Below the pieces are notes generated by a model that saw nothing but the letters and a program-made list of their open reading frames with translations, was not told the DNA's origin and did not search any database. Shown here one piece after another: positions 43,253 to 51,917 of a stretch of 64,000 nucleotides of DNA; positions within the stretch are counted from its first letter, which is position 1; each line of letters starts with the position of its first letter. Origin of the DNA: CTSOIL-112 sp964293815 (GTDB lineage Bacteria > Pseudomonadota > Gammaproteobacteria > Burkholderiales > Burkholderiaceae); the NCBI GenBank assembly GCA_964293815.1, contig CAXYYC010000004.1:42076-106075 (forward strand), in the 5' to 3' direction. The position numbers and the translations under genes are program-made.

Positions 43253-44551
43253 ATGAGCCTGTCCTATTTATCGGGTTTTCGCAATCATTTCTCCACCGAA
43301 GCACTGCCCAACACCCTGCCCATCGGGCAAAATTCGCCTCAGCGTTGCGCCCATGATTTGTACGCCGAGCAATTGAGCGGCACGGCGTTCACTGCGCCGC
43401 GCGTGCACAACCTGCGCTCGTGGCTGTACCGCATCCGCCCGTCGGTCGCGCAATCGGCATTTAGCCCCGTATCACTGCATAGTACTGACACCGCAACTGC
43501 GCCGACCAATCCGACGCCGATGCGTTGGGGCGCTTTGCCCGCATTGACCGACGAGCACGACTTCGTCGAGGGCTGGTTCATGCTGTGCAACAATGCGCAA
43601 ATCCGCACCAATGGCGGCATTTCGATTTATCAATACGCCTTTAACCGTGACATGAACAATGACATGAGCGCGCGCTTTTTCTACAACGCCGACGCCGAAA
43701 TGCTGGTGCTTCCACAGCAGGGTGCGCTGGAGATCTGCACCGAGATGGGCGTGATGCACGTTGCGCCCTTGCAGATTGCGGTGATTCCACGCGGGATCAA
43801 ATGCCAAGTGAACCGTCTGAATGCGGACGAATGCCGTGGTTATGTCTGCGAAAATCATGGCGCACCGTTTGAGCTACCCAATTTGGGACCCATCGGCGCC
43901 AACGGCTTGGCCAATCCGCGCGATTTCAAAACGCCGGTGGCGGCATTTGAACAACGCACCGGCGCATTTGAATTGCTCGCCAAATTTGACGGCGGCTTTT
44001 GGCGTGCCGACATCGATCACTCACCGCTGAACGTGGTCGCATGGCACGGCAACTATGCGCCGTATTGCTATGATTTGCGTGATTTCAACACCATCAACAC
44101 GGTCAGTTTCGATCATTGCGACCCGTCGATTTTCACCGTGCTCACCTCGCCCTCGGCGGTGGCGGGTACGGCCAACTGCGACTTTGTGATTTTCCCGCCG
44201 CGCTGGATGGTGGCGGAAAACACCTTCCGTCCACCGTGGTTCCATCGCAACATCATGAGCGAATTCATGGGCTTGATCGAAGGCGTGTATGATGCCAAAG
44301 CCGATGGTTTCGTGCCCGGCGGCGCCAGCCTGCACAACTGTATGTCGCCGCATGGATCCGACGCCGCGACATTTGACAAAGCTTCGCAGATTGAGTTAAA
44401 ACCAGAGTATCAGGGGCAAACGATGGCCTTTATGCTGGAAAGCCAATGGATTCTGCATCCGAGCGCCGCCGCACTGGCCGCGCCGCATTTCCAAGCGCAG
44501 TACATGGATGTGTGGCAAGGTTTGCGCGCGAATTTCAAGCCCGAGGCTTAA
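43253..44551 (+). CDS. hmgA: Homogentisate 1,2-dioxygenase
   Basis: 432 residues. It begins MSLSYLSGFRNHFSTEALP as the family does. The iron-site region includes PPRWMVAENTFRPPWFHRN and SLHNCMSPHGSDAATF. It opens the ring of homogentisate to maleylacetoacetate using Fe(II) and O2. The ATG at 43253 follows CGGAGC; the upstream ATG at 43226 is not family-like. Confidence 0.97.
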   Translation: MSLSYLSGFRNHFSTEALPNTLPIGQNSPQRCAHDLYAEQLSGTAFTAPRVHNLRSWLYRIRPSVAQSAFSPVSLHSTDTATAPTNPTPMRWGALPALTDEHDFVEGWFMLCNNAQIRTNGGISIYQYAFNRDMNNDMSARFFYNADAEMLVLPQQGALEICTEMGVMHVAPLQIAVIPRGIKCQVNRLNADECRGYVCENHGAPFELPNLGPIGANGLANPRDFKTPVAAFEQRTGAFELLAKFDGGFWRADIDHSPLNVVAWHGNYAPYCYDLRDFNTINTVSFDHCDPSIFTVLTSPSAVAGTANCDFVIFPPRWMVAENTFRPPWFHRNIMSEFMGLIEGVYDAKADGFVPGGASLHNCMSPHGSDAATFDKASQIELKPEYQGQTMAFMLESQWILHPSAAALAAPHFQAQYMDVWQGLRANFKPEA

Positions 44552-44617
44552 TTAAGCCAACACAGCAATAACCCCATCGTCTGAATCAACCGACGCACAG
44601 CGTCAAGCGAGAGAGCT

Positions 44618-45940
44618 ATGAATTTGAACGAAACCCATCAACCGGACTTGCGCAGTTGGGTCAGCAGCGCGAACGACGGCCTGACCGACTTCCCGATCCA
44701 AAATTTGCCGTTTGCGGTGTTCAAACGCCGTAGCGTGGATGAAGCCTTTCGCGGCGGCGTCGCCATTGGCGATCAGATTGTCGATCTGGCGCAATTGAGC
44801 CAACTCGCCGCACTCAGCGGCGAGGCGCAGCGTGGTATGGAACTGGCGGCGCAATCCAGTTTAAATGCTTTCATGGCGCAAGGGTCTGAGGTCTGGTCTG
44901 CCGTGCGCTTGGCACTGTCGCGCGGTCTGCGCAGTGATGCCAGCGCGCAGACGCAAGCCGTTTGGAGTTCATGTTTGGTCGCGCAAAGCGAGGCCGAGTA
45001 CTGCGTACCGGCGCAAATCGGCGACTACACGGATTTTTACACCTCGATCCATCATGCGACCAATGTCGGTAAATTGTTTCGTCCCGATCAGCCGCTGATG
45101 CCGAATTATCAATGGATTCCGATTGGCTATCATGGCCGCGCCTCATCGGTGGTGGTTTCCGGCACGGATTTTCAACGCCCCGTGTCGCAGGTCAAAGCGC
45201 CGAACGAGCCGACGCCGCGAATGTCCGCCAGTCAACGCATGGATTATGAGTTGGAACTGGGCGTATACATCGGCGTGGGCAATCCATTGGGCGCGCGCAT
45301 TGCCTTGGACGACACGCCACAGCATATTTTCGGCCTGTGCTTGCTCAACGATTGGTCGGCACGGGATATTCAAGCGTGGGAATACCAGCCGCTCGGTCCA
45401 TTTTTGGCCAAAAATTTCGCCACCAGCGTATCGCCGTGGATCGTCACGCTCGAAGCGCTCGCGCCGTTTAGGTGCGCGTGGGAGCGCCCCGCCGATCATC
45501 CGCAACCGCTATCCTATTTGGATTCGGCGCAATTGCGCCAATCCGGCGCGCTGGACATCACTTTGGACGTATATCTGCAAACCGCAAAGATGCGGACTAA
45601 TGCACACTGGCATCACCTCACGCGTGGCAATTACCGCGATGCGTACTGGAGCCTGATGCAGATGGTCGCGCACCACACAGTTAACGGCTGTAATCTAAAC
45701 AGCGGCGATTTACTCGGCACGGGTACGCTGTCCGGCGCGACTTTAGAGCAAGCCGGTGCACTGATCGAAATCACAACCAACGGTCAAAACCCAATCACGC
45801 TGGACAATGGCGAGCAACGCACGTTTTTACAAGACGGCGATGCGGTCAAAATGAGCGCATTCTGCGACAAAGCCGGATACGCGCGCATTGGTTTTGGCGA
45901 AGTACTGGGGCGTGTTTTGCCCGCCGCGTCCCTCAGCTGA
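44618..45940 (+). CDS. fahA: Fumarylacetoacetase
   Basis: 440 residues, two-domain FAH. Catalytic and metal segments are YTDFYTSIHHATNVG, GYHGRASSVV, DYELELGVYIG and NDWSARDIQAWEYQPLGPF. It splits fumarylacetoacetate into fumarate and acetoacetate. AGCGAGAGAG precedes the start. The fumarate joins the citric acid cycle; the acetoacetate is the substrate of the scoAB transferase upstream. Confidence 0.97.
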   Translation: MNLNETHQPDLRSWVSSANDGLTDFPIQNLPFAVFKRRSVDEAFRGGVAIGDQIVDLAQLSQLAALSGEAQRGMELAAQSSLNAFMAQGSEVWSAVRLALSRGLRSDASAQTQAVWSSCLVAQSEAEYCVPAQIGDYTDFYTSIHHATNVGKLFRPDQPLMPNYQWIPIGYHGRASSVVVSGTDFQRPVSQVKAPNEPTPRMSASQRMDYELELGVYIGVGNPLGARIALDDTPQHIFGLCLLNDWSARDIQAWEYQPLGPFLAKNFATSVSPWIVTLEALAPFRCAWERPADHPQPLSYLDSAQLRQSGALDITLDVYLQTAKMRTNAHWHHLTRGNYRDAYWSLMQMVAHHTVNGCNLNSGDLLGTGTLSGATLEQAGALIEITTNGQNPITLDNGEQRTFLQDGDAVKMSAFCDKAGYARIGFGEVLGRVLPAASLS

Positions 45941-45950
45941 GTCCAACATC

Positions 45951-46592
45951 ATGCGCATTTTATACGACTACTTTCGCTCCTCCGCCAGCTATCGGGTGCG
46001 CATTGCGCTCAACCTCAAGGGCTTGAGTTATCGCAGTGTGCCGGTCGCACTGCTGGACAATGCCCAGCAAGCGCCTGAGTATCTGGAGAAAAATCCGCAA
46101 GGCTTAATTCCCGCCTTGCTCGATGGCGATCAACTCATCACCCAATCATTGGCGATTTGTGAATATTTGGATGAAGTCTATCCCGCACCCGCGCTGTTGC
46201 CCGCCGATGCGCTGGGGCGTGCGCGTGTGCGCGCGTTGGCGTTGAGTATCGCCTGCGATATTCACCCGCTGAATAATCTGCGGGTTTTGCGCCGTTTGGA
46301 ACAGCAGTTTTCAGCCGACCAAGCGAGCAAAGATGCGTGGTATCGTCATTGGGTCGACACCGGCTTGCGCGCCTTTGAGCGACAGATTGAGCGCACACGC
46401 GGCCAGTATTGTTATGGCGATACGGTGACGCTGGCTGATTTGGCCTTGATTCCGCAGGTGTATAACGCGCGCCGCTTTCAGTGTGATTTGAGCGCATACC
46501 CGAACATCGTTGCCATCGAACAGCAGTGTCTCACGTTGAGCGCATTCGCACAGGCCACACCCGAAGCGGTACAAGCGCAAGCCAATACCTAA
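45951..46592 (+). CDS. maiA: Maleylacetoacetate isomerase (zeta-class glutathione S-transferase)
   Basis: 213 residues from 45951. The zeta GST signature SSASYRVRIALNLKGL contains the catalytic Ser-Ser region. NPQGLIPALLDG and ITQSLAICEYLDEVYP belong to the thioredoxin-like domain; the rest is the helical domain. It isomerises maleylacetoacetate to fumarylacetoacetate with glutathione. The reading frame open from 45888 overlaps fahA and is rejected. Confidence 0.96.
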   Translation: MRILYDYFRSSASYRVRIALNLKGLSYRSVPVALLDNAQQAPEYLEKNPQGLIPALLDGDQLITQSLAICEYLDEVYPAPALLPADALGRARVRALALSIACDIHPLNNLRVLRRLEQQFSADQASKDAWYRHWVDTGLRAFERQIERTRGQYCYGDTVTLADLALIPQVYNARRFQCDLSAYPNIVAIEQQCLTLSAFAQATPEAVQAQANT

Positions 46593-46631
46593 AAAGCGCC
46601 TCGCATGGCGCATACATGAGAAGGAGACCCC

Positions 46632-47495
46632 ATGAAGCCAGACCGAGCCGATTACTACAGCGACAGCCTCCCGAACGATTTACCGCAAGCGCCGGACTGC
46701 ACCGTGACGCAACCGGTGCACCTGTATTCGGCGCAAGACCACGCCACTTGGAAAACGCTGTACGAACGCCAAGCGCAATTGCTCCAAGGCCGTGTGTGTG
46801 ACGAGTTTTTGCAAGGCTTAAACCAATTACAGATGAGCGCCGAGCGCGTGCCTGATTTCAATGATTTGAATGCGGTGTTGCAATCAACCACCGGCTGGCA
46901 AATCGTTGCGGTCAATGGTTTGGTTCCCGATCATGTGTTTTTTGAACATTTGGCCAACCGCCGTTTCCCCTGCACTTGGTGGATGCGCCGCCCCGAGCAA
47001 ATGGATTATTTGCAAGAACCCGACTGTTTTCACGATGTATTCGGTCATGTGCCGTTGCTGATTAACCCGATTTTCGCCGACTATATGCAGGCCTATGGCG
47101 AAGGCGGCATGAAGGCGCAGAGTTTGCAGGTGCTGCCGATGTTGGCGCGTTTATACTGGTACACCGTGGAGTTTGGCCTGATTCAGACCGAGCGCGGCCT
47201 GCGCATCTACGGCGCCGGTATTGTGTCGAGCAAAGCGGAGAGTGTGTATAGTTTGGAATCAGAGCTGCCGAACCGTATTGGCTTTGATTTGCAACGGATT
47301 TTGCGCACCGAGTATAAAATTGACGATATGCAAAAAACTTATTTTGTCATCAACAGTTTCACTCAGTTGTTCCAAGAAACCCGCGCGGATTTCACGCAAA
47401 TTTATGAGCAACTCAAACACTTGCCGAGTTTCTCGGCGACCGAGGTTTTGCCGTCCGATCAATTGATTGCCCGAACAGAAAGCCCAACGCAATGA
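46632..47495 (+). CDS. phhA: Phenylalanine 4-hydroxylase
   Basis: 287 residues. The iron-binding motif is DCFHDVFGHVPLL with two histidine ligands, and the glutamate lies in the YWYTVEFGL segment. It makes tyrosine from phenylalanine with tetrahydropterin and O2. AAGGAG precedes the ATG. The tyrosine must then be transaminated to enter the hpd pathway; no aminotransferase gene lies in the window. Its stop overlaps the phhB start. Confidence 0.97.
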   Translation: MKPDRADYYSDSLPNDLPQAPDCTVTQPVHLYSAQDHATWKTLYERQAQLLQGRVCDEFLQGLNQLQMSAERVPDFNDLNAVLQSTTGWQIVAVNGLVPDHVFFEHLANRRFPCTWWMRRPEQMDYLQEPDCFHDVFGHVPLLINPIFADYMQAYGEGGMKAQSLQVLPMLARLYWYTVEFGLIQTERGLRIYGAGIVSSKAESVYSLESELPNRIGFDLQRILRTEYKIDDMQKTYFVINSFTQLFQETRADFTQIYEQLKHLPSFSATEVLPSDQLIARTESPTQ

Positions 47496-47806
47496 CGCAC
47501 ACTATAATGCACGCCCTGAGCACCGACGAAATCACAGCGGCATTGTCGCAACTGCCTGCGTGGACTTATGATGCGCAACGCTCGGCCATCAGCAAAACCT
47601 TTGTGTTTGCGGATTTCAATGCGGCCTTCGGCTTCATGAGTCGCGTCGCGTTGTACGCCGAAGCGCACAACCACCATCCGGAGTGGTTCAATGTCTGGAA
47701 TCGCGTCGAAGTGACCTTGACCACGCACGATGTGCGCGGTCTGTCGCCACGCGATGTGGCGATGGCGCAGTGGATGGATGCGCTATACGCATCAACCGGC
47801 GCGTGA
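47492..47806 (+). CDS. phhB: Pterin-4a-carbinolamine dehydratase
   Basis: 104 residues. Active-site histidines lie in EAHNHHPEWFNVWNRV, followed by LTTHDVRGLSPRDVAMA. It recycles the pterin cofactor oxidised by PhhA. Its ATG overlaps the phhA stop (ATGA), so the two are translationally coupled. Last gene of the operon; it ends one base before the convergent tlpA-like gene. Confidence 0.96.
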   Translation: MTHTIMHALSTDEITAALSQLPAWTYDAQRSAISKTFVFADFNAAFGFMSRVALYAEAHNHHPEWFNVWNRVEVTLTTHDVRGLSPRDVAMAQWMDALYASTGA

Positions 47807-47807
47807 T

Positions 47808-48323
47808 TTAGCTGGCCAACGCTTTGTCTAAATCGGCGTAGAACTGTTTCCAATCCGGCTCGCCGATGTATTTTTTGCTTTTGCCTTGTTTATCAATGAT
47901 GTAGGTAGTCGGCGTGCCGATGATATCGCCGAAAGCCGTGGCCAGTTTGCCATCGTTGTCCCACACGTTCAGGAATGGCAATTGCTTTTCGGCAGTGTAG
48001 TTTTTGACAATTTCAGGGTTGTCGTATTGCATCGCGATGGCAACGTATTCCACGCCTTTCGGGTGGTATTGTTGGTACATTTCGACCATTTTCGGCATTT
48101 CTTTTTTGCAGGTGGTGCAGGTGGTTGCCCAGAAATTGACCACAACGACTTTACCCGCTTGTTGCATCGCGCCGAAATCCACTGGTTGTTGATCGAGGGT
48201 TGCGACTTTGACCTGAGCATACGGGCTTTGACCTTGGCTACCGCCACAGGCACTCAAGCCAACAGCGGCAATGGATACGGCGGTCAACGCGGCGGCAAGC
48301 CGCAATTTATCGTGAAGTTTCAT
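47808..48323 (-). CDS. TlpA/ResA-like thioredoxin lipoprotein
   Basis: 171 residues. Signal peptide with lipobox LSAC, so it is membrane-anchored on the periplasmic side. Thioredoxin fold with redox motif WATTCTTC and the cis-proline segment GTPTTYIIDKQGK. Such proteins reduce periplasmic disulfides, for instance during cytochrome c or oxidase maturation. Specific partner unknown; the PCuAC copper chaperones are far away in the window. Confidence 0.92.
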   Translation of the reverse strand: MKLHDKLRLAAALTAVSIAAVGLSACGGSQGQSPYAQVKVATLDQQPVDFGAMQQAGKVVVVNFWATTCTTCKKEMPKMVEMYQQYHPKGVEYVAIAMQYDNPEIVKNYTAEKQLPFLNVWDNDGKLATAFGDIIGTPTTYIIDKQGKSKKYIGEPDWKQFYADLDKALAS

Positions 48324-48450
48324 CGGTATTCCTAAATAAGACAGTCAATACAACGACTTGCGTCATTTATTTGCGTTATCTATTTGCGTCATACTTGACA
48401 CATACGAACGGGGAGATGGGTGATTATAACAGCATCCGCTCATGCCTACC

Positions 48451-48924
48451 TCAGTCCGAATCGATGTTGCGCAGCCATTCCAGATGGCGCGTACCATCGG
48501 TGATTTGCACCAGAACGGCGTCTATTCGACAATCAGCCCGCGCACACTCGGGATGTGTTTGTACATACAGCGCAATCGCCTTACGCAGTCGCGCCAATTT
48601 GTGCGATGTGATCGCCGCAACTGCACCACCGAATGCCTCGGAGCGACGCATTTTTACCTCAACGAATACCCAAACGGCGCCATCCCGCATGATGAGATCA
48701 ATTTCGCCGAATGGCGAAGCAACGTTGCCATCCACATAACGCAAGCCGGCCTGCTCCAGATATTGACGCGCGATCAGCTCGCCACGTTCACCCATCAATT
48801 GCGTCGGCGAGCGCGCCGCGTAGCGCCGTTGAGCGCCATTGGCTGCCGACTCAGTGGCAGTCGGCGCTGAATTGGCCGATGGCTTTTGAGCAATTTTCAG
48901 CAATTGGGTGATGGCTTTTTTCAT
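48451..48924 (-). CDS. yraN: YraN family endonuclease-like protein (UPF0102)
   Basis: 157 residues. Nuclease-fold signature GERGELIARQYLEQAG, FGEIDLIMRDG and VFVEVKMR, the acidic and lysine residues of a PD-(D/E)XK site. The N-terminal 40 residues are low in complexity and longer than in the typical 120-residue family member. Biological role uncertain. It is divergent from rsmI, a standard arrangement. Confidence 0.92.
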   Translation of the reverse strand: MKKAITQLLKIAQKPSANSAPTATESAANGAQRRYAARSPTQLMGERGELIARQYLEQAGLRYVDGNVASPFGEIDLIMRDGAVWVFVEVKMRRSEAFGGAVAAITSHKLARLRKAIALYVQTHPECARADCRIDAVLVQITDGTRHLEWLRNIDSD

Positions 48925-49036
48925 ACGTTCGTGGCAAGGATCAGTACGTCAAAATCACCGCGTGAATTGACGGGAAGCTTCGGTTGGCTCGGGTTTTCAT
49001 GTTAGAGTAACGCATCTGTTTTCATCCATACTCATT

Positions 49037-49924
49037 ATGTCTTCTGAAATTTTAAGCGCGCTGTGGCAATCCGCCGCGCAACAACAATTCCCGACCCACG
49101 CATTGTATCTGGTCGCTACCCCGATTGGCAATCAGGCCGACATCAGCATCCGCGCGCTGGTGACTTTAAGCAAAATGGACGCGATTGCCTGCGAGGACAC
49201 ACGCCACAGCAAGGCATTATTGAGCCAATACGGTATAACAAAGCCGCTCATCGCTGCGCATGAACACAACGAAAATGCCGCCGCGCAACAGATTATCGAG
49301 CGCCTTCAGTGTGGCGAACGCATCGCGCTCATCACCGACGCGGGCACACCGGCCATTTCCGACCCCGGCGCGCGCGTCGTGGCGCACACACGCGCCGCAG
49401 GCTTGCGCGTCGTGCCAATTCCGGGCGCCAGCGCCGTGGTGACGGCCCTGTCAGCCACCGGCGTGGAACACGGCTTTAGCTTTGTCGGCTTTTTGCCACC
49501 CAAATCAGCGGCGCGCGCGCAGGTTTTGAGCCAATGGCACAACCGCACCGAATCGCTGGTGTTTTACGAAGCGCCGCATCGTTTGCACGACACCATTGCG
49601 GCATTGGCGCACGCATTCCCGACACGCACACTCACCATCGCGCGCGAGTTGACCAAATTGTATGAGGAGTTCGTGACCATCGATTTAAGCCGCGCCGAGC
49701 AGTGGTTGAACACCGCGCCCGAACCACGCGGCGAGTATGTGCTGGTGCTGCACGAAGCCACCACGCAAAGCGCAGAGACACATCCCGCGTGGCACGATAC
49801 CTTGGTGGTTTTGCTCAAAGAATTACCGCTCAAGCAAGCGGTCGCACTCACGGTCGAATTGACCCACGCCGCCAAAAACGAGGTATACGCCCATGCGCTC
49901 AGCCTGAAAAATTCAGCAAATTAG
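49037..49924 (+). CDS. rsmI: 16S rRNA (cytidine-1402-2'-O)-methyltransferase
   Basis: 295 residues, tetrapyrrole-methylase fold. LYLVATPIGNQADISIRAL, AIACEDTRHSKALL, ITDAGTPAISDPGARVV and PGASAVVTALS are the family segments. It methylates the ribose of C1402 in the decoding centre with SAM. Stand-alone gene, divergent from yraN. Confidence 0.97.
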   Translation: MSSEILSALWQSAAQQQFPTHALYLVATPIGNQADISIRALVTLSKMDAIACEDTRHSKALLSQYGITKPLIAAHEHNENAAAQQIIERLQCGERIALITDAGTPAISDPGARVVAHTRAAGLRVVPIPGASAVVTALSATGVEHGFSFVGFLPPKSAARAQVLSQWHNRTESLVFYEAPHRLHDTIAALAHAFPTRTLTIARELTKLYEEFVTIDLSRAEQWLNTAPEPRGEYVLVLHEATTQSAETHPAWHDTLVVLLKELPLKQAVALTVELTHAAKNEVYAHALSLKNSAN

Positions 49925-50177
49925 AACAGCGACAGCCACAGCATAACGCACTCAGCAGACGATTTCTCTCTCTCACGCTCCGGTGTGGGAGCGTCTCGGG
50001 CGTAGCGTGGGTTATGTCCACGAAAATAGAATAACAAGCTGGATACCCGCTAAAATCACGCGGGTATGACGGCTTACTTTTGAGGTTGCTTCGTGTATTT
50101 CAGCGTTACTTTTACACCGGATTTGTTTAAGAATGACTATAGAAAATAGTACCAACAGCCTTACTCAGTTTTGACAA
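49925..50177. other. Intergenic region with two small palindromes after rsmI
   Basis: Part of a 304-base gap. ACGCTCC (49975-49981) pairs with GGAGCGT (49988-49994). ATACCCGC (50043-50050) pairs with GCGGGTAT (50060-50067) in a context (GCTGGATACCCGC...GGGTATGACGGC) typical of dispersed repeats in beta- and gammaproteobacteria. No gene seen. Confidence 0.55.
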
Positions 50178-50213
50178 TAAAAAACGCCACTGGATTGCTC
50201 CAGTGGCGTTTTT
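50178..50213. terminator. Terminator of rlpA and the rod-shape operon
   Basis: Stem ACGCCACTGGA with TCCAGTGGCGT, loop TTGC, flanked by A and T runs. It lies just past the rlpA stop on the minus strand and is symmetrical enough to act both ways. Confidence 0.92.
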
Positions 50214-50228
50214 AGGTTCAAACCAACC

Positions 50229-50735
50229 TTAGTTCAAAACTTCCAAAGTCACTCGGGCAGTACCCGAGTTGGTTGAACCGATTTGTTTCGCAGCCGCTAC
50301 TGATAAATCAATAATGCGACCGTTTGCATAAGGTCCGCGATCGTTCACTCGGACAATGGCGCTTTTACCATTGGCCAGATTAGTCACTTTCACTTTAGTC
50401 CCAAACGGCAAGGTACGATGCGCGGCTGTCATGGCATGCATATCGAATGCTTCACCATTTGCCGTGCGTCGGCCGTGGAAACCCGGACCGTAGTACGAAG
50501 CCACACCCGATTGAGCAATTTTCGTTGTCGCGCTGCTGGGTGAATAACTGGTTTTAATCACTTGACGCGACACGGACGTTTTGCCCACGTTATTGGTGGC
50601 TGGTACTGCTTTAACCTGAGTCACTTTTTTAGAAGTGGTCTCTTTTGCTACAACCGACGTGCTGACGAGGGACAAGCCCATCACCAAGCCCAAGCCGGTA
50701 GCAAGCATTTGCTTGCGAATGTTTAAACGAATCAT
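50229..50735 (-). CDS. rlpA: RlpA-like septal/peptidoglycan protein
   Basis: 168 residues. Signal peptide at the N-terminus (ends near TSVVAK), a Thr/Lys/Ser linker, then the double-psi barrel GVASYYGPGFHGRRTANGE with the catalytic-type aspartate in VNDRGPYANGRIIDLS. The SPOR domain found in longer RlpA proteins is absent. Related enzymes are lytic transglycosylases that cut bare glycan strands. No lipobox cysteine is seen, so it is probably soluble in the periplasm. It follows rodA, as in many proteobacteria. Confidence 0.9.
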   Translation of the reverse strand: MIRLNIRKQMLATGLGLVMGLSLVSTSVVAKETTSKKVTQVKAVPATNNVGKTSVSRQVIKTSYSPSSATTKIAQSGVASYYGPGFHGRRTANGEAFDMHAMTAAHRTLPFGTKVKVTNLANGKSAIVRVNDRGPYANGRIIDLSVAAAKQIGSTNSGTARVTLEVLN

Positions 50736-50814
50736 TCCGTCTTACTCCATTTAGACGGGCTTCTGACCAAAGTTAGTTATTAGTATCGGAGCGGTCTTTA
50801 CCCACTGAGCTCAC

Positions 50815-51915
50815 CTATCTGATTCGATGATGGCGAATACTCATTAACATGCCACAGGCCACGCCCAAGGTAATAAGCGCGGTGCCGCCATAACTCATAA
50901 ATGGCAGTGGCACACCTACCACTGGCAAAATCCCACCGACCATGCCCATATTCACAAACACATAGGTAAATATAATCATGGCCAAGGAACCTGCCAGCAG
51001 GCGATCAAATCGCGTTTGCCCTTGATGAGCAATTGATAAACCCCGCGATATAAGCGCCAAGTATAGCACAAGAAGCAGTAAAACACCGATTAAGCCAAAT
51101 TCCTCGGCATAGACGGCCAATAGGAAATCGGTTGATTTTTCAGGGATGAATTGCAACTGCGACTGCGTGCCGTCCATCCACCCCTTGCCAAGCCAACCGC
51201 CAGAGCCGATGGCGGTTCGCGCCTGAAGGATATGAAAACCAGCGCCACGCGGATCCTGCAACGGATCCAGTAAAATATCCACCCGCCTGCGCTGATAATC
51301 GTGCAATAAAAAGTTATACACCAGTGGTAAAGATACAACAGCCAGACCGACTAACGCGCCAATCACCCGCCAACTCAAACCCGCGTAGAACACCACATAC
51401 GTTCCCGCCGCCGCAACCAAAAGCCCCGTTCCCAAGTCCGGCTGCTTGGCAATCAGCAAAAACGGGATGACAAACAGCAATGTCGCCACGCCAAAAGCCT
51501 TCCACAGTTGCCTACCCTGAACATTGCCCAGATTATGAAAGTAAAACGCAATCATCAGCGGCACGCCGATTTTGAGCAATTCGGATGGCTGAAAGCCAAA
51601 AATCCAACGCCGCGCACCCAGACGAATTTCCCCAAACAAGGCCACGGCAATCAACAAAACCACACCCATGAGGTACACCGGAACAGCGGCGCGCATGAAT
51701 ACCTTCGGCGGCGTATAGGCCAACGCCACAATCACCCCCCAGCAAATCATCAGATTGCGGATGTGCTGCGCAAATCGATCGGGACGATCGGTCGATGCAC
51801 TGTACATCGTCACCAGACTGACCACGCTGATCAGAATCAAAATCGCGACCATCACGGGATCAAGCGGTGATAATAATTTGCGCAAAAATCGACCGGATTT
51901 GTGTAAACGCACCAT
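50815..51915 (-). CDS. mrdB: Rod-shape peptidoglycan polymerase RodA
   Basis: 366 residues, SEDS family with about 10 membrane segments. Conserved segments are RWIFGFQPSELLKIGVPL, KQPDLGTGLLVAAAG, IPEKSTDFLLAVYAEEFG and PFMSYGGTALI. It polymerises glycan strands for side-wall growth with its partner PBP2. It starts 2 bases after the mrdA stop, so the pair is co-translated. Confidence 0.97.
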   Translation of the reverse strand: MVRLHKSGRFLRKLLSPLDPVMVAILILISVVSLVTMYSASTDRPDRFAQHIRNLMICWGVIVALAYTPPKVFMRAAVPVYLMGVVLLIAVALFGEIRLGARRWIFGFQPSELLKIGVPLMIAFYFHNLGNVQGRQLWKAFGVATLLFVIPFLLIAKQPDLGTGLLVAAAGTYVVFYAGLSWRVIGALVGLAVVSLPLVYNFLLHDYQRRRVDILLDPLQDPRGAGFHILQARTAIGSGGWLGKGWMDGTQSQLQFIPEKSTDFLLAVYAEEFGLIGVLLLLVLYLALISRGLSIAHQGQTRFDRLLAGSLAMIIFTYVFVNMGMVGGILPVVGVPLPFMSYGGTALITLGVACGMLMSIRHHRIR

Positions 51916-51917
51916 AT

